Assembly (NCBI GenBank): GCA_014163555.1
Contig: JACJGO010000028.1
Span: 17,213 to 81,212, forward strand
Direction: 5' to 3'
Length of the DNA stretch: 64,000 bases
Source: Flavisolibacter longurius
GTDB lineage: Bacteria > Bacteroidota > Bacteroidia > Chitinophagales > Chitinophagaceae
Below are positions 1 to 8,995 of the stretch, one piece after another. Positions within the stretch are counted from its first letter, which is position 1; each line of letters opens with the position of its first letter. The notes below the pieces were generated by a model that worked only from the letters and a program-made list of their open reading frames with translations, searched no databases and was not told where the DNA came from. A program made the position numbers and the translations under genes.

Positions 1-656
1 ATTTGTTCAGAAGCGACTGCGGGATTTCTGCGCAAGCCCTTGGCCGATGGCAGCCATACCATCCAGATTTCGGCAAGGATAAGCGGCACAAATGAAAAGA
101 AGTATTCATTCACCACCCGGCGCTGGGTTGGGTCAGTAATAGGACCAAACAGAAAATCAAGAGAATAAATATCATCAATGCGAACGGCTACAAATGCCAG
201 CACGCAAACATAGCTGCGCACCATCATTTGCCGGTGCACTTTGATATTTCGCTGCAAGATGGCCCGCCAGGCCAGTGCGGTGGAAAGCACGGCAAAAAAG
301 GTCAGCAGAAAAAGAGAAATGCGGCAAGGAACACAGGTGCTGATTAAGGACAAGCGGCCGGCGGAAAGACCGATCATGCCGATGCCGGCCATGTAAAGCT
401 TTCCGGAAAAGCGGTGAAACCGCAGGTAGCGTTTGCGCAGAAAAGGCCAGAACTGCATCGGCCCGAGAAAAAGCGTCAGCGTGCCACCGATCATGTGCAG
501 CGACACCCAAAACTGGTTCTGCCAAAAACTGTTGCCAAACATGCGGCTACGGTAGCCGTAGAAATAAGCCACCACATTATCAAAAAAGAAATAAACCGAC
601 AGCGCAATCAGAAAGGTCCAGAACAGAATGACAGCAGTGTAACGTAATGCGAGCAT
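1..656 (-). CDS. DUF2306-type integral membrane protein, 3' end cut by the window
   Basis: The frame is open from an ATG at 656 to the left edge, so the C-terminus is missing. The visible 218 residues hold about five or six hydrophobic helices. A conserved stretch runs through the second and third helices (HMIGGTLTLFLGPMQFW, then RFHRFSGKLYMAG), followed by a later HRQMMVRSY. The paired HR motifs around membrane helices are typical of the DUF2306 family of bacterial inner-membrane proteins, whose function is unknown. A cysteine pair (STCVPC) lies in the middle. It starts a leftward transcript; the 160 bases upstream hold no gene. The family call is fairly safe but no function can be assigned. 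Confidence 0.72.
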   Translation of the reverse strand, partial: MLALRYTAVILFWTFLIALSVYFFFDNVVAYFYGYRSRMFGNSFWQNQFWVSLHMIGGTLTLFLGPMQFWPFLRKRYLRFHRFSGKLYMAGIGMIGLSAGRLSLISTCVPCRISLFLLTFFAVLSTALAWRAILQRNIKVHRQMMVRSYVCVLAFVAVRIDDIYSLDFLFGPITDPTQRRVVNEYFFSFVPLILAEIWMVWLPSAKGLRRNPAVASEQ

Positions 657-819
657 CAGCAGTTGTTGTGCCTAAATATAACAACTTCGCTGAATACGTG
701 AAAGATCGGGTGCCTGTCAGATTATCGGCAACGCAGATCATTAGGAGCAATACTGCAGATTACAAATTCTTTTAAAATGCCGGCTTTCAGTTTATCCTTG
801 GAAACAATTTAAAAAAAAC

Positions 820-1383
820 TTATGCTCTCCGCTTACGGGCCTTCTTTTTAGAAACCGAAGATTTTCTTTTGACTGTCGCCTTTTTCAGCAACACTTTCGG
901 AGCATTCTTTACGTAGGGCAAGGGATTAACAGGCCCGCTCTCTTTATAGATGCCAAAATGCAGATGCGGCGGCGTGTACCGGGCATTGCCCGTTGTGCCC
1001 ACCGTGCCAAGTACCTGGCCCTTGCGCACATACTGTCCTTCCTTTACGCTTTGTTTGTCGAGGTGGGCATAATAAGCGGTCCAGCCGTGGGTAGACGATT
1101 TCAGCCACAATACTTTTCCGCCAATGGGCGTGTTTCCTCTTTCAACAATCACCCCGTCGGTGATGGCCACCACAGGCGTGCCTTTACGGGCAAAAATATC
1201 AATGCCCTGGTGCTTTCGTCTGCCGCCATCGCGGGAAGCACCCCAGAAACTACCGATGTTACTTTTTTTTCCGGCCACCGGAAATGCCAGAAGTTTTTTG
1301 GCAGGAGGAACCGGTGATACTGCAAAAGACGAAGAAAGAATGGCGATGCCAATCAACGCACAAAGCAGGCTCAATTTTTTCAT
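820..1383 (-). CDS. M23 (LytM-type) peptidoglycan endopeptidase, secreted
   Basis: A 187-residue protein with a signal peptide (residues 1-20) and a single peptidase_M23 domain. The zinc ligands are visible: H58xxxD62 in KHQGIDIFA, and H140 and H142 in PPHLHFG, with H107 in YYAHLD as the catalytic histidine. Enzymes of this family cut peptide cross-bridges of peptidoglycan in the periplasm. The last 25 residues are very basic (KKKARKRRA), which may bind the wall or DNA-like polyanions; that is inference. All active-site residues are present, so it is probably active and not a divisome-type degenerate LytM protein. It is transcribed alone, leftwards. An eight-base T run lies inside the gene at 1263-1270. 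Confidence 0.9.
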   Translation of the reverse strand: MKKLSLLCALIGIAILSSSFAVSPVPPAKKLLAFPVAGKKSNIGSFWGASRDGGRRKHQGIDIFARKGTPVVAITDGVIVERGNTPIGGKVLWLKSSTHGWTAYYAHLDKQSVKEGQYVRKGQVLGTVGTTGNARYTPPHLHFGIYKESGPVNPLPYVKNAPKVLLKKATVKRKSSVSKKKARKRRA

Positions 1384-1547
1384 CAGGCTATCGATTTACC
1401 TATAGAACGAAATAGCGCAATTTTATTTCCCGCAGAATGTGAACGAAATCTTAATTAGCAGGTCTTTTATGGAATCGTTGTGCCAAAAAGATTTTGAGCT
1501 GCATCAACAGCAAGCCAATAGAGTTATCATGTGGAATTGAGTGATCG

Positions 1548-2084
1548 TTATTGCGTTCGTTGGCGAAGTAGCCTTGCCAAACCATTCAGGTCTTTCCACC
1601 CAAAAACGCCATCAAACGTATTGTCCGAAAGCAGCAAACGTTCTCCCCCTAAAACATCATAAAACCGGATGGCCGGATTGGCCGGATCTGCAAAAAGAAT
1701 CATGGAGTCAATTCCCTGCTGAAGAAAACGATTGACAACATTGAACATCAGCAAAAAGCCAAAACCCAAACCCTGGTAAGGTTTCAGGATGTGAATTTTA
1801 TCCAACTGTCCTTTGTAGGGTAAAGCAGAATCATGGAATGCATGACCGGTGGCAAAGCCGGCAAGGGGTCCGTCCTCAGGCTGAAGAACGTAACAAAACC
1901 AACGATCGGGCTTTTGGGCAAGCAGCAGTTTCCATTGCTGCTCACGCAATGTAGAACTTGGCTTGGGATGATAATCGGGATAGGTGGCATTAAATGAGGC
2001 GACATGGACAGCAACCAATTGCGGCAGGTCGGAAGAAATGGCTTCGCGAATTGTACAAATTCCTAGGTAGGTCTGGACCTGCAT
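1548..2084 (-). CDS. GNAT family N-acetyltransferase
   Basis: About 178 residues from the ATG at 2084. The frame stays open upstream to ATGs at 2099 and 2183, but the conserved GNAT fold begins only at CTIREAISSDLPQLVAVH, so the inner start is preferred. The acetyl-CoA binding loop is YQGLGFGFLLM, a Q-x-x-G-x-G/A motif followed by a helix; downstream ILFADPANPAIRFYDVLGG is the usual beta5-alpha4 region with the asparagine and tyrosine of this fold. It would transfer an acetyl group from acetyl-CoA to an amine; the substrate cannot be told from sequence. It lies alone between two leftward genes. Confidence 0.85.
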   Translation of the reverse strand: MQVQTYLGICTIREAISSDLPQLVAVHVASFNATYPDYHPKPSSTLREQQWKLLLAQKPDRWFCYVLQPEDGPLAGFATGHAFHDSALPYKGQLDKIHILKPYQGLGFGFLLMFNVVNRFLQQGIDSMILFADPANPAIRFYDVLGGERLLLSDNTFDGVFGWKDLNGLARLLRQRTQ

Positions 2085-2218
2085 AATGGAAAGGTACATG
2101 ATTACAGGATTGCTGGAAGTTGGCGGAAATAATACATTTACTTTTCTTCTTACCAACGCAGCTGTATAACCGAACATTTTCATTTCATGCGGTTTAACCT
2201 CCGTTTCACTCCTTTCCT

Positions 2219-2251
2219 TTCGCAGGCAGATGCCTGCGGCTGATAGTTTTG
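2219..2251 (+). promoter_or_regulatory. Bacteroidota-type promoter with an inverted repeat, upstream of the 2292 lipoprotein
   Basis: TAGTTTTG at 2244-2251 matches the Bacteroidota -7 element TAnnTTTG exactly; a TTCG at 2219-2222 could be a weak -33 element, 21 bases before it. Between them lies an inverted repeat, CGCAGGCA-GA-TGCCTGCG at 2221-2238, placed where an operator would block RNA polymerase. Confidence 0.5.
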
Positions 2252-2291
2252 TTCAGCAAGCAAAACAAAAACATAAACAGTAACCTTAACC

Positions 2292-3542
2292 ATGAATCGA
2301 TTTTTCTCTTTCGCCCTTGGGGTCATGTTCCTACTCTCCTTTTTAGCCGCCTGTCAAAAAGAAACCGGAGATCCCGACATTTTGTATTCGGGTGGTGTGG
2401 CCACACCGGTGGGCACACCCGATGCCAGTCCGAAGGCACAAAAAACCATCGGCCCCGAAGGCGGTACACTCCTCAGCGAGGATGGCCGACTCAAACTTAC
2501 CATCCCTGCCGGAGCCCTTCCAACGGCGCAGGAAGTCAGCATCCAGGCCATCAGCAATGAAAACCCGCTTGCAGTGGAAAAAGCATACCGGCTGACACCG
2601 CATGCTGTTGAATTTGCAAAGCCGGTAACAATTGTTTTTTCGTATACGGAAGACGATGTGCAAAACACGATTCCTGAAGCCCTGGGGATAGCTTACCAGG
2701 ATAACAATGGCATCTGGCAATCGCAGGGCAACACGGTTTTGAACAAAGCCACCAAAACAGTAGCGGTGACCACTACCCATTTTAGCGACTGGAGCCTGTT
2801 TGAAAAATTTTACCTGCTGACAAGCGCCAAATCATTGCCCGTAAATGGTACAGCGGAACTGGAGGTAGTAACCACCGATGACATGCTGGCACCTCTGACC
2901 TCTGCGCAGGAAAAGGCCATGGGAAAAAAAATTACCCTGCCGGGTAAATATATCGAGGAGTGGAAACTGAATGGCGCCGGCAAACTGCAACCCAATGGCG
3001 CCAACGCAGTGTACAAAGCCCCCGCTACCGTTCCAGCTGCACCCAACCCGGTAGCGATCAGCGTAAAGCTGAACCTGCCATCGAATAAATTGCACCTGTT
3101 GCTAACCCATATAACCATTCAGAACGATGGTGAAATTGAAGTACGGGTTGCCGGTGGCGATTGGGTTAAATTTCTCTCCTCTCCCGCCGTAAAATTTTCC
3201 GAGGGATACTATCTTGTTGGCAATAGCGATGGCGATGAAAAAGGGCGGTATGTTGCCATTCACTGGATGGGCGGTACAGGAACACACGCTTATAAACATC
3301 CCACCCAACAAACCGGAACCCATGTCCATTACCTTATTACTGGTGGTAACAATTATACCTGCGCTTACATAAATGCAGCCGACGAATTTGTGCCCAGCGG
3401 CGGCGGCGTTACCATTACCAGCATGGGTGAGGAAGATGGCTTTATCAAGGGAACGTTTATTGCCAATCCTGCCGGATTTGGTCCTGACCTTAAAAGCACT
3501 ACAACCCTTGAAGGCAGGTTCAGGGTACGCAAAAGCTGGTAA
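2292..3542 (+). CDS. Secreted lipoprotein with ZU5-like domain
   Basis: 416 residues. The N-terminus is a lipoprotein signal with the lipobox cysteine at residue 21 (FLAAC). Residues 53-170 start IGPEGGTL and continue to LTIPAGALP, the pattern of a ZU5-like beta domain in which charged loops precede a conserved proline-alanine-glycine turn. The middle holds a beta-rich stretch resembling an immunoglobulin-like linker. The C-terminal 130 residues, from EVRVAGGDWVKF, resemble the beta-sandwich domains seen in many Bacteroidota lipoproteins, ending in RFRVRK. It is likely a surface or periplasmic structural or binding protein; no catalytic residues are apparent. Transcribed alone, with its own promoter and a strong terminator. 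Confidence 0.75.
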   Translation: MNRFFSFALGVMFLLSFLAACQKETGDPDILYSGGVATPVGTPDASPKAQKTIGPEGGTLLSEDGRLKLTIPAGALPTAQEVSIQAISNENPLAVEKAYRLTPHAVEFAKPVTIVFSYTEDDVQNTIPEALGIAYQDNNGIWQSQGNTVLNKATKTVAVTTTHFSDWSLFEKFYLLTSAKSLPVNGTAELEVVTTDDMLAPLTSAQEKAMGKKITLPGKYIEEWKLNGAGKLQPNGANAVYKAPATVPAAPNPVAISVKLNLPSNKLHLLLTHITIQNDGEIEVRVAGGDWVKFLSSPAVKFSEGYYLVGNSDGDEKGRYVAIHWMGGTGTHAYKHPTQQTGTHVHYLITGGNNYTCAYINAADEFVPSGGGVTITSMGEEDGFIKGTFIANPAGFGPDLKSTTTLEGRFRVRKSW

Positions 3543-3609
3543 GTGCTGAGCCAAACCTGCTTTATAGAATAGCAGAAACAATCCTGCCCCATTAACTTTT
3601 TTGTTTCCG

Positions 3610-3643
3610 GGTTGCCGATTATAGCCATCGGCAACCTTTTTTT
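3610..3643 (+). terminator. Rho-independent terminator after the 2292 lipoprotein gene
   Basis: A 10-base-pair perfect stem (GGTTGCCGAT 3610-3619 with ATCGGCAACC 3627-3636), 7-base loop, followed by seven T. Confidence 0.9.
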
Positions 3644-3644
3644 A

Positions 3645-3674
3645 TTTGCTATGCAGCCTTTTTTGGTAAGTTTA
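3645..3674 (+). promoter_or_regulatory. Probable promoter of the SMP-30 family gene
   Basis: TTTG at 3645-3648 and TAAGTTTA at 3667-3674 (one mismatch to TAnnTTTG) are 18 bases apart. Transcription would begin near 3680, which argues that the ATG at 3683 is too close and that the start is further in. Confidence 0.4.
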
Positions 3675-3706
3675 AAACCAAAATGCAGGCGATGTACAAC
3701 GGAAAA

Positions 3707-4729
3707 ATGATTACACCCCGAAGGAACATTTTTAAGCTGTTTGTTCTGCACTGGCTCTCCCTGGTACTTATCACTTACTGCAAGGCGCAAAAAACCTATC
3801 CGTTGACAGGAAGCATTGAACGCTACGACAGCGCCCTTAATTCTATTTTATCACCGACAGCAAAGGTGGAAGTGATTGCCACGGGTTTTGACTGGAGTGA
3901 AGGGCCGCTGTGGATTGAAAATACCGGCATGCTTCTTTTTTCGGATGTGCCGCGCAACACCATTTACAAATGGACCGAAGCAAAAGGAACGGAGGTTTAT
4001 CTTACCCCCTCCGGCTATACCGGCAAAACGGGCCGTGGTGGCGAAACCGGCAGCAATGGCCTTGTTCTGGATAAAGAAGGCAGGCTTATATTATGCCAGC
4101 ATGGCGACCGCCGGATAGCAAGAATGGAAGCGCCTGTTACACAACCCAAACCAACCTTTACCACCCTTGCAGGAACCTATAATGGAAAACGCTTCAACAG
4201 TCCGAACGACGCGGTGTACAACAGCAAGGGCGAACTGTTTTTCACCGACCCGCCTTATGGACTTGAAAAATATATCCAGGATCCCTTGAAAGAAATTCCC
4301 TTCCAGGGTGTTTACAAAGTAAAGCTGAACGGTGAATTGGAGTTACTAACGGACACACTTACCCGTCCAAACGGCGCTGCCTTTTTACCCGGCGAACGCA
4401 CCTTGCTCATTGCCAATTCAGACGGCGCCAAACCTTACTGGTACGCCATTGACCTGGCGGAAAATGGTTCAATAAACAATGTGCGGATCTTTTACAGTGC
4501 GGCCGCCACTGACAAATCGCTGAAAGGCGGCAATGACGGGTTGAAGGTGGACAGGAACGGTACTGTGTTTGCCACGGGTCCAGGTGGCATCTGGATCTTT
4601 ACCAAAGAAGCAAAACTGCTGGGCAAAATCAGGCTGGACGAAGCGGCTTCCAATGTTGCACTTTCGGGTGATGAAAAAACGCTTTATATCACCAACGATA
4701 TGCAGGTGCTGCGTGTAAAGATGCGGTAA
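3707..4729 (+). CDS. SMP-30/gluconolactonase/LRE family protein, exported
   Basis: About 340 residues from the ATG at 3707; ATGs at 3683 and 3692 are in frame but the signal peptide (RRNIFKLFVLHWLSLVLITYCKA) fits best with 3707. The rest is a six-bladed propeller of the SMP-30 family. The metal-binding residues can be seen: glutamate in WSEGPLWIE, asparagine and aspartate in NSPNDAVYNSKGELFFTDPP, and aspartate in GGNDGLKVD. Enzymes of this family hydrolyse sugar lactones with a divalent metal. Periplasmic location is inferred from the signal peptide. The SGYTGKTGRGGETGSNGLVLD loop is typical of the LRE branch. Substrate is unknown. Confidence 0.85.
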   Translation: MITPRRNIFKLFVLHWLSLVLITYCKAQKTYPLTGSIERYDSALNSILSPTAKVEVIATGFDWSEGPLWIENTGMLLFSDVPRNTIYKWTEAKGTEVYLTPSGYTGKTGRGGETGSNGLVLDKEGRLILCQHGDRRIARMEAPVTQPKPTFTTLAGTYNGKRFNSPNDAVYNSKGELFFTDPPYGLEKYIQDPLKEIPFQGVYKVKLNGELELLTDTLTRPNGAAFLPGERTLLIANSDGAKPYWYAIDLAENGSINNVRIFYSAAATDKSLKGGNDGLKVDRNGTVFATGPGGIWIFTKEAKLLGKIRLDEAASNVALSGDEKTLYITNDMQVLRVKMR

Positions 4730-4898
4730 GAAACTGCGAATGCCTCTCAAAAAACATCTGGCTCTTCCATTGAACTTTCCTGAATAAAATAAAACTGTTC
4801 TACCCTTTACTTGCATTTAGGTAAGTCGTCAAAAGCCGTGCATTTCCTTTGAAAAAATGGGTTGGCCATGCACGGCTCTGTACGGGTGGACTGGCACA

Positions 4899-5330
4899 TC
4901 AGGCATCAACCTTTTCCCACCGGGTTTCGCTGGTTGCCCTTACCTGCATGGTGCCGTTGGAGGATAGCACCACATTGCACAACCGGTAAAAGCCCGACCG
5001 GCAATTGTCGGGAACTGACAAGCCTTCTACGGTCGCTTCTTTGGGCAGCGAACCGCCATCGCCGGCCGCGGTAATTTCCAGTACTTCGATCTTTTTCATG
5101 GGACAGAAGTAAAGAACGGCTTCTTCCTGCATGCTTCTGTCGAGCCGCACCGGGGAAATGTTGGCGGTAACGGTTTTCCCGTGGGTCATGCTTTCTTCTT
5201 CCATGCGCTGCCGCAATACATGTGGCTGCGAAGAGGGTGTCAGCACAACAGAACTGAAGGTTTGCGGAGCCTGTGATTTTCCTTTTGCACCGAAAAGGTT
5301 GCTGAAGAAGGAGGTGTTTTCTCTTTTCAT
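4899..5330 (-). CDS. Hypothetical protein, 143 residues
   Basis: I do not recognise the family. The protein is soluble with no signal peptide or membrane helix. A polar, serine-rich N-terminus (residues 1-45) precedes a region with FCPMKKIEVLEITAAGDG and SGFYRLCNVVLSSNG, which look like beta strands, and two cysteines (in YFCPM and FYRLCN) plus one in PDNCRSG could bind a metal or form disulphides. Codon use looks like that of its neighbours and no overlapping gene competes with it, so it is probably real. It is transcribed alone. Confidence 0.55.
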   Translation of the reverse strand: MKRENTSFFSNLFGAKGKSQAPQTFSSVVLTPSSQPHVLRQRMEEESMTHGKTVTANISPVRLDRSMQEEAVLYFCPMKKIEVLEITAAGDGGSLPKEATVEGLSVPDNCRSGFYRLCNVVLSSNGTMQVRATSETRWEKVDA

Positions 5331-5689
5331 ATCTGTGGTTTTAATGGTAATCCGGAATGATGTTACCAGTGGGTGCAGTTGGCAAGAAGAGCAATTGCCA
5401 TAACAAGTAAAAACCGAAGCTTATGAAAATGACCGGTGCTGTGTCTGTTCCGGCAGGTTAAGGACTGTTTAACGGTGTATGGTTGATCAAGGAACGAATG
5501 CTATTCTTATGGTCGGAAACAGACGCTGATGATACGTTGCCAGCAATATCAATTTAGGAAAAAAATCGCAAACGGCAAGGCAGGGTGCAGGAAGTTTTTT
5601 TAAAACACCTTGCCATTTATTCCGAAATCGAAAACAAAACGCCGTTTGTACCGGCACGTACCTAGCAGCGAAAGGCTTTTTTGCTGATT
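5331..5689. other. 359-base intergenic region without a supportable gene
   Basis: No open frame with coding character, RNA gene or strong terminator was seen. The first part should hold the leftward promoter of the 143-residue gene; no exact TAnnTTTG match was found on that strand. The 3' end carries only a weak hairpin next to a T run (about 5664-5685). Confidence 0.5.
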
Positions 5690-6289
5690 TTATTTCGAAA
5701 CCGGGATATGAAATTTCGTGATCCAGGATGCATCAATGCTACCGGGTTTATTGGCATCCGCATCGGGATGTGCTTTCAGATCAACGGTGAGAAAATAATC
5801 ATGTTTGGGATCGTCCTTCATTTTTGTTTTTTCCCAGAGATAACGACCCGAATGCTGGCGTTTCAGTTCTTCCGCCGTAATATCACGCCGTGTCATGTTG
5901 CCGTTCCTATTGATCCGGTAGTGTCCTTTTTCGGCGGTGGTCACAAAAATCGGCTGGCCTTTTTCATCTTTTGTAAACAATACCTTGCCTTCAACCTCGG
6001 TCCAGGTTTCCGTGCGCATACCGTAGGTATTTACCTGCACCAATAACTGAAAACGATAGAGGTTATTGGGTGAAAATTTAAAATTGGCGATCATGCCGCC
6101 ACCGGAGTTGGTTGTTCCATAATAAGCACCGGGCTGTGTATTTACATAACGTAGTGTTGACAGGGTTGAAAACGTCCAGGAAGTAGAATCATCGGTCAGC
6201 AATTCTGCCGGAACGGTGTCGGCTGTTTTGCCTTGCGACCAACTTGTTAGCGACAGCATAAGACAAAGGGAAAATAATACATTCGACAT
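5690..6289 (-). CDS. Secreted hypothetical protein, 199 residues
   Basis: A signal peptide (residues 1-18, SLCLMLSLTSWSQ) is followed by a mature domain with many aromatic and polar alternations (WTFSTLSTLRYVN, LYRFQLLVQVNTYG, GKVLFTKDEKGQPIFVTT, GHYRINRNGNMTRRDI), suggesting a beta-rich, possibly lipocalin-like fold. The end, DASWITKFHIPV, is strand-like. There are no cysteines in the mature part and no catalytic motif that I can name. It is likely periplasmic or surface-exposed. The gene stands alone and is divergent from the SDR gene at 6568. Confidence 0.65.
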   Translation of the reverse strand: MSNVLFSLCLMLSLTSWSQGKTADTVPAELLTDDSTSWTFSTLSTLRYVNTQPGAYYGTTNSGGGMIANFKFSPNNLYRFQLLVQVNTYGMRTETWTEVEGKVLFTKDEKGQPIFVTTAEKGHYRINRNGNMTRRDITAEELKRQHSGRYLWEKTKMKDDPKHDYFLTVDLKAHPDADANKPGSIDASWITKFHIPVSK

Positions 6290-6567
6290 GTGGTTAAGGT
6301 TTTAGTGGCTTAAATGTAGAAGCCTGCAAAAGCAAAGACCATCGCAAACGGGATGAACTGGTGAAAAGACCGCAGCAATCACCGGATTTTGGGACAGAGG
6401 CGTTGTCATTTTCCGAAAGGATTTTCTCTGTTTGGTGATGAATTGAAATGCATCAACCAGAAGATTTTTTCCACCCATGCATGAACCTGGTTCTTTTCTC
6501 TTGCTGTATCCGTTACTTTGCGGCTGGAATTGGAACAAAAGAAAAATCACGGATAAACGAAACGGAT

Positions 6568-7284
6568 ATGACAGATCTTAAAGACAAAGTCGCCTACATT
6601 ACCGGTGGCAGCAAAGGCATCGGCTACGGCATTGCTAAAACACTACTGGACGCGGGCATGCGGGTAGCCATCACCAGTCGCCAACAGGAAGCCGCAGACA
6701 AAGCAGCGCAATCGCTCAGCACTGATCCTTCCCGGATTTTAGCCTTGGTGTCGGACGTTGGTTCTATGGCCGATGAAAAAAAAGCGATTGCTTCTATTCT
6801 TGAAAAATTTGGCCAACTTGACGTGTTAGTAGCCAACGCCGGTGTTGGCCATTTTGCACCGATTGACCAATTATCGGAAGAAGACTGGAATGCAACCATC
6901 GATACCAACCTGACCGGTGTTTTCAACAGCGTTAAAGCCAGTATTGATGCACTGAAACGTTCTGAAGGGTATATCATAACCATTGCCAGCCTTGCCGGAA
7001 CCAATTTTTTTGAGAATGGTGCTGCCTACAATGCCAGCAAATTCGGACTGGTTGGGTTTACCCAGGCCATCATGCTGGACCTGCGCAAGTATGGTGTTAA
7101 AGTCACCACCATCATGCCCGGCTCTGTAGCCACGCATTTTAACGACCATACGCCATCAGAAGCCGACGCCTGGAAAATTCAGCCGGAAGATATCGGGCAA
7201 ATGGTGAAAGACCTCCTGAGCATGCATCCACGTACCCTGCCCAGTAAAATAGAAGTCCGGCCGCTAAAACCCGGCAAGGGATAA
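6568..7284 (+). CDS. SDR family NAD(P)-dependent oxidoreductase
   Basis: 238 residues from the ATG at 6568; the open frame extends 120 bases upstream but that part has no Rossmann character, and MTDLKDKVAYITGG is the classical N-terminus. Visible motifs are TGGSKGIG (cofactor loop), NAGVGHF, the catalytic serine in IITIASLAG, and YNASKFG (the YxxxK pair). RQQ after the second strand suggests NADP. The reaction is a carbonyl/alcohol oxidoreduction, with the substrate undetermined; the 3-oxoacyl-ACP reductase-like branch is the closest look. It is a single gene, divergent from the secreted protein at 5690. Confidence 0.88.
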   Translation: MTDLKDKVAYITGGSKGIGYGIAKTLLDAGMRVAITSRQQEAADKAAQSLSTDPSRILALVSDVGSMADEKKAIASILEKFGQLDVLVANAGVGHFAPIDQLSEEDWNATIDTNLTGVFNSVKASIDALKRSEGYIITIASLAGTNFFENGAAYNASKFGLVGFTQAIMLDLRKYGVKVTTIMPGSVATHFNDHTPSEADAWKIQPEDIGQMVKDLLSMHPRTLPSKIEVRPLKPGKG

Positions 7285-7412
7285 AGCTGGCTGCTTTTGC
7301 AGACACCTAGTTTATAAAACAATTTATGTAAGAAAACAAAGGTCAGCAATGGCATAAATTTTATAGAAATTAGTACCATTCAAACCATCTCCATTTACCA
7401 AAATCAAGGAAT

Positions 7413-8060
7413 ATGAAAAAAACAATGCTTTCATTTAAACACGTTCTCCTGATCGCCTGCCCCATCGCCATCCTTACAGCTTGTGCAGACAATTCTGGCG
7501 ACAGCACCACCACAGAAGACACTTCATCAACAACGACAACCACACATGATACAGGCTCGCATGGCGGCGCTATGACTGCGGACACAACCAGCAGCCCGAT
7601 GGCAGAAGCGGCACTTAGCGGCACCTATGCCGATACCGCTGTAAACGGGACCGCACGTTTTGAAAGGATGGATAACGGCCGCGTAAAACTGACGCTCAAC
7701 CTTTCCATTCCTACCAAGGCAAATAAAAGTGTAGCCGTGCACCTGCATGAGCATGGCACCTGCGCCGATACGGCAAAAGCAGCCGGCGGCCACTGGAATC
7801 CCACCAACACAGCCCATGGCAAATGGGGTGAAGGACAGTTTCATTCCGGTGACATAGGCAACGTAAAACTGGATGGACAAGGCAACGGAAAAATGGAGAT
7901 AGATACTGACCTGTGGTCAATCGGCGGAAGCGACGCACAAAAAAATATTCTCAACAAAACTGTGATGGTGCATGGTGGCGTTGATGATTACAAATCGCAG
8001 CCTACCGGTAATTCCGGCGGACGAATTGGTTGTGGTGTGATCACAGCAAGAAATCAATAG
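7413..8060 (+). CDS. Cu/Zn superoxide dismutase family lipoprotein
   Basis: 215 residues with a lipobox (LTAC, cysteine 24) and a long low-complexity linker rich in threonine, serine and aspartate (residues 26-65), then a SOD_Cu domain. Copper and zinc ligands are in place: HLHEHG, HWNP followed by AHG and FHSGD, and MVHGGVDDY. The two disulphide cysteines are in HGTCAD and RIGCGVI. The family converts superoxide to hydrogen peroxide and oxygen in the periplasm; the lipid anchor and linker would hold the enzyme away from the membrane. The gene is monocistronic and ends in front of a bidirectional terminator. Confidence 0.92.
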   Translation: MKKTMLSFKHVLLIACPIAILTACADNSGDSTTTEDTSSTTTTTHDTGSHGGAMTADTTSSPMAEAALSGTYADTAVNGTARFERMDNGRVKLTLNLSIPTKANKSVAVHLHEHGTCADTAKAAGGHWNPTNTAHGKWGEGQFHSGDIGNVKLDGQGNGKMEIDTDLWSIGGSDAQKNILNKTVMVHGGVDDYKSQPTGNSGGRIGCGVITARNQ

Positions 8061-8153
8061 ACAAAGGACAATTGGCAATGAGCAATAGTTCGTGCCATTG
8101 CCTGTTTCGTTCTTAAGAAGACCTTTTTTGAAACGGTTATAACCGCACAAACT

Positions 8154-8196
8154 AAAAAGCTGGAAGCTGATGAAATCATCAACCTTCCAGCTTTTT
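8154..8196. terminator. Bidirectional terminator between the SOD gene and the convergent 8267 gene
   Basis: A 13-base-pair arm pair (AAAAAGCTGGAAG 8154-8166 and CTTCCAGCTTTTT 8184-8196) with A and T runs at the ends; it can act on both strands. Confidence 0.85.
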
Positions 8197-8266
8197 CTTT
8201 TTCTATATAACCAGAGAATTGTCTTTCGTTTTATCGATGAAAGCTTCCCTGCTTTTTGTGTTAGGC

Positions 8267-8995
8267 CTATTTATTCTTCCGGCTCCACACTTCGTAAATT
8301 GGTTCGCCCCGTGAGCTCAAACCACTGTGGTGCCAGTCGCCAGCCTCCAGTTTTCCATCAAATGACAATGAACTGCCAACCCGGCTGCTATCGCGGGAAA
8401 AAAACTCGATGTTCTCTGTGTATTTGCCATCTTTAAAAGAATAGGTGCCGCCGCCGGTGCCCATAAATTGTTTTGTTCCCGGGTCAATAGCCGCCCACTG
8501 AAACCGTGTGCCGGAAAGAATCTTTACTGTTTTTCGTGTGCCGGTTCGGTGTATGGGTGTCAGGCCGTTTTCACCTTTACGGGCCGTAATCTCCCAAAGC
8601 CCAGCCAGCCCTTCCTTTCCTGTATCCACCCGTTCCCATGCTGCTTCTTTACCGGAGAGTGATGTTGTAAGGTGGCCTCCCTGCGTAGAAAATGAATAGG
8701 TTTCAGCAGTGCCCACTTTTTCTTTATCCTTTGTATCAAATTCGATACGCATCTCCAACTTACCGGGCTGCACAGAATAGGTCCCGCCCCTCGTTTGCAA
8801 AAAGCGGCGTCCTTCCTTATCAAAGGAAGTATGTGTTACATAGCCATCCTGGAACAATAACACCTGCTGTTCATTTCCATTCTTTGTTTGCCAGGCACCG
8901 TTTAACGCATCTGTCTGTATAGCGGGCTTTCGAAAAGCGGCCAGCATTGTCACCCCCGCCAACGCTAAAACAATAAAAAAATGTATTCGTTTCAT
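8267..8995 (-). CDS. Secreted protein with two tandem DUF4488-like domains
   Basis: 242 residues from the ATG at 8995 (upstream in-frame starts at 9010 and 9073 would put charged residues before the signal peptide). After the signal peptide the protein consists of two related halves. Each begins with LxGxW (LNGAWQ and LAGLWE), then has a matching GGTYS segment (RGGTYSVQPGKLE and GGGTYSFKDGKYT) and a FDTKD/FSRDS segment. This internal duplication suggests two lipocalin-like beta barrels in one chain. I place it with the DUF4488-like secreted proteins of Bacteroidota by pattern; function unknown. It is convergent with the SOD gene. Confidence 0.68.
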   Translation of the reverse strand: MKRIHFFIVLALAGVTMLAAFRKPAIQTDALNGAWQTKNGNEQQVLLFQDGYVTHTSFDKEGRRFLQTRGGTYSVQPGKLEMRIEFDTKDKEKVGTAETYSFSTQGGHLTTSLSGKEAAWERVDTGKEGLAGLWEITARKGENGLTPIHRTGTRKTVKILSGTRFQWAAIDPGTKQFMGTGGGTYSFKDGKYTENIEFFSRDSSRVGSSLSFDGKLEAGDWHHSGLSSRGEPIYEVWSRKNK

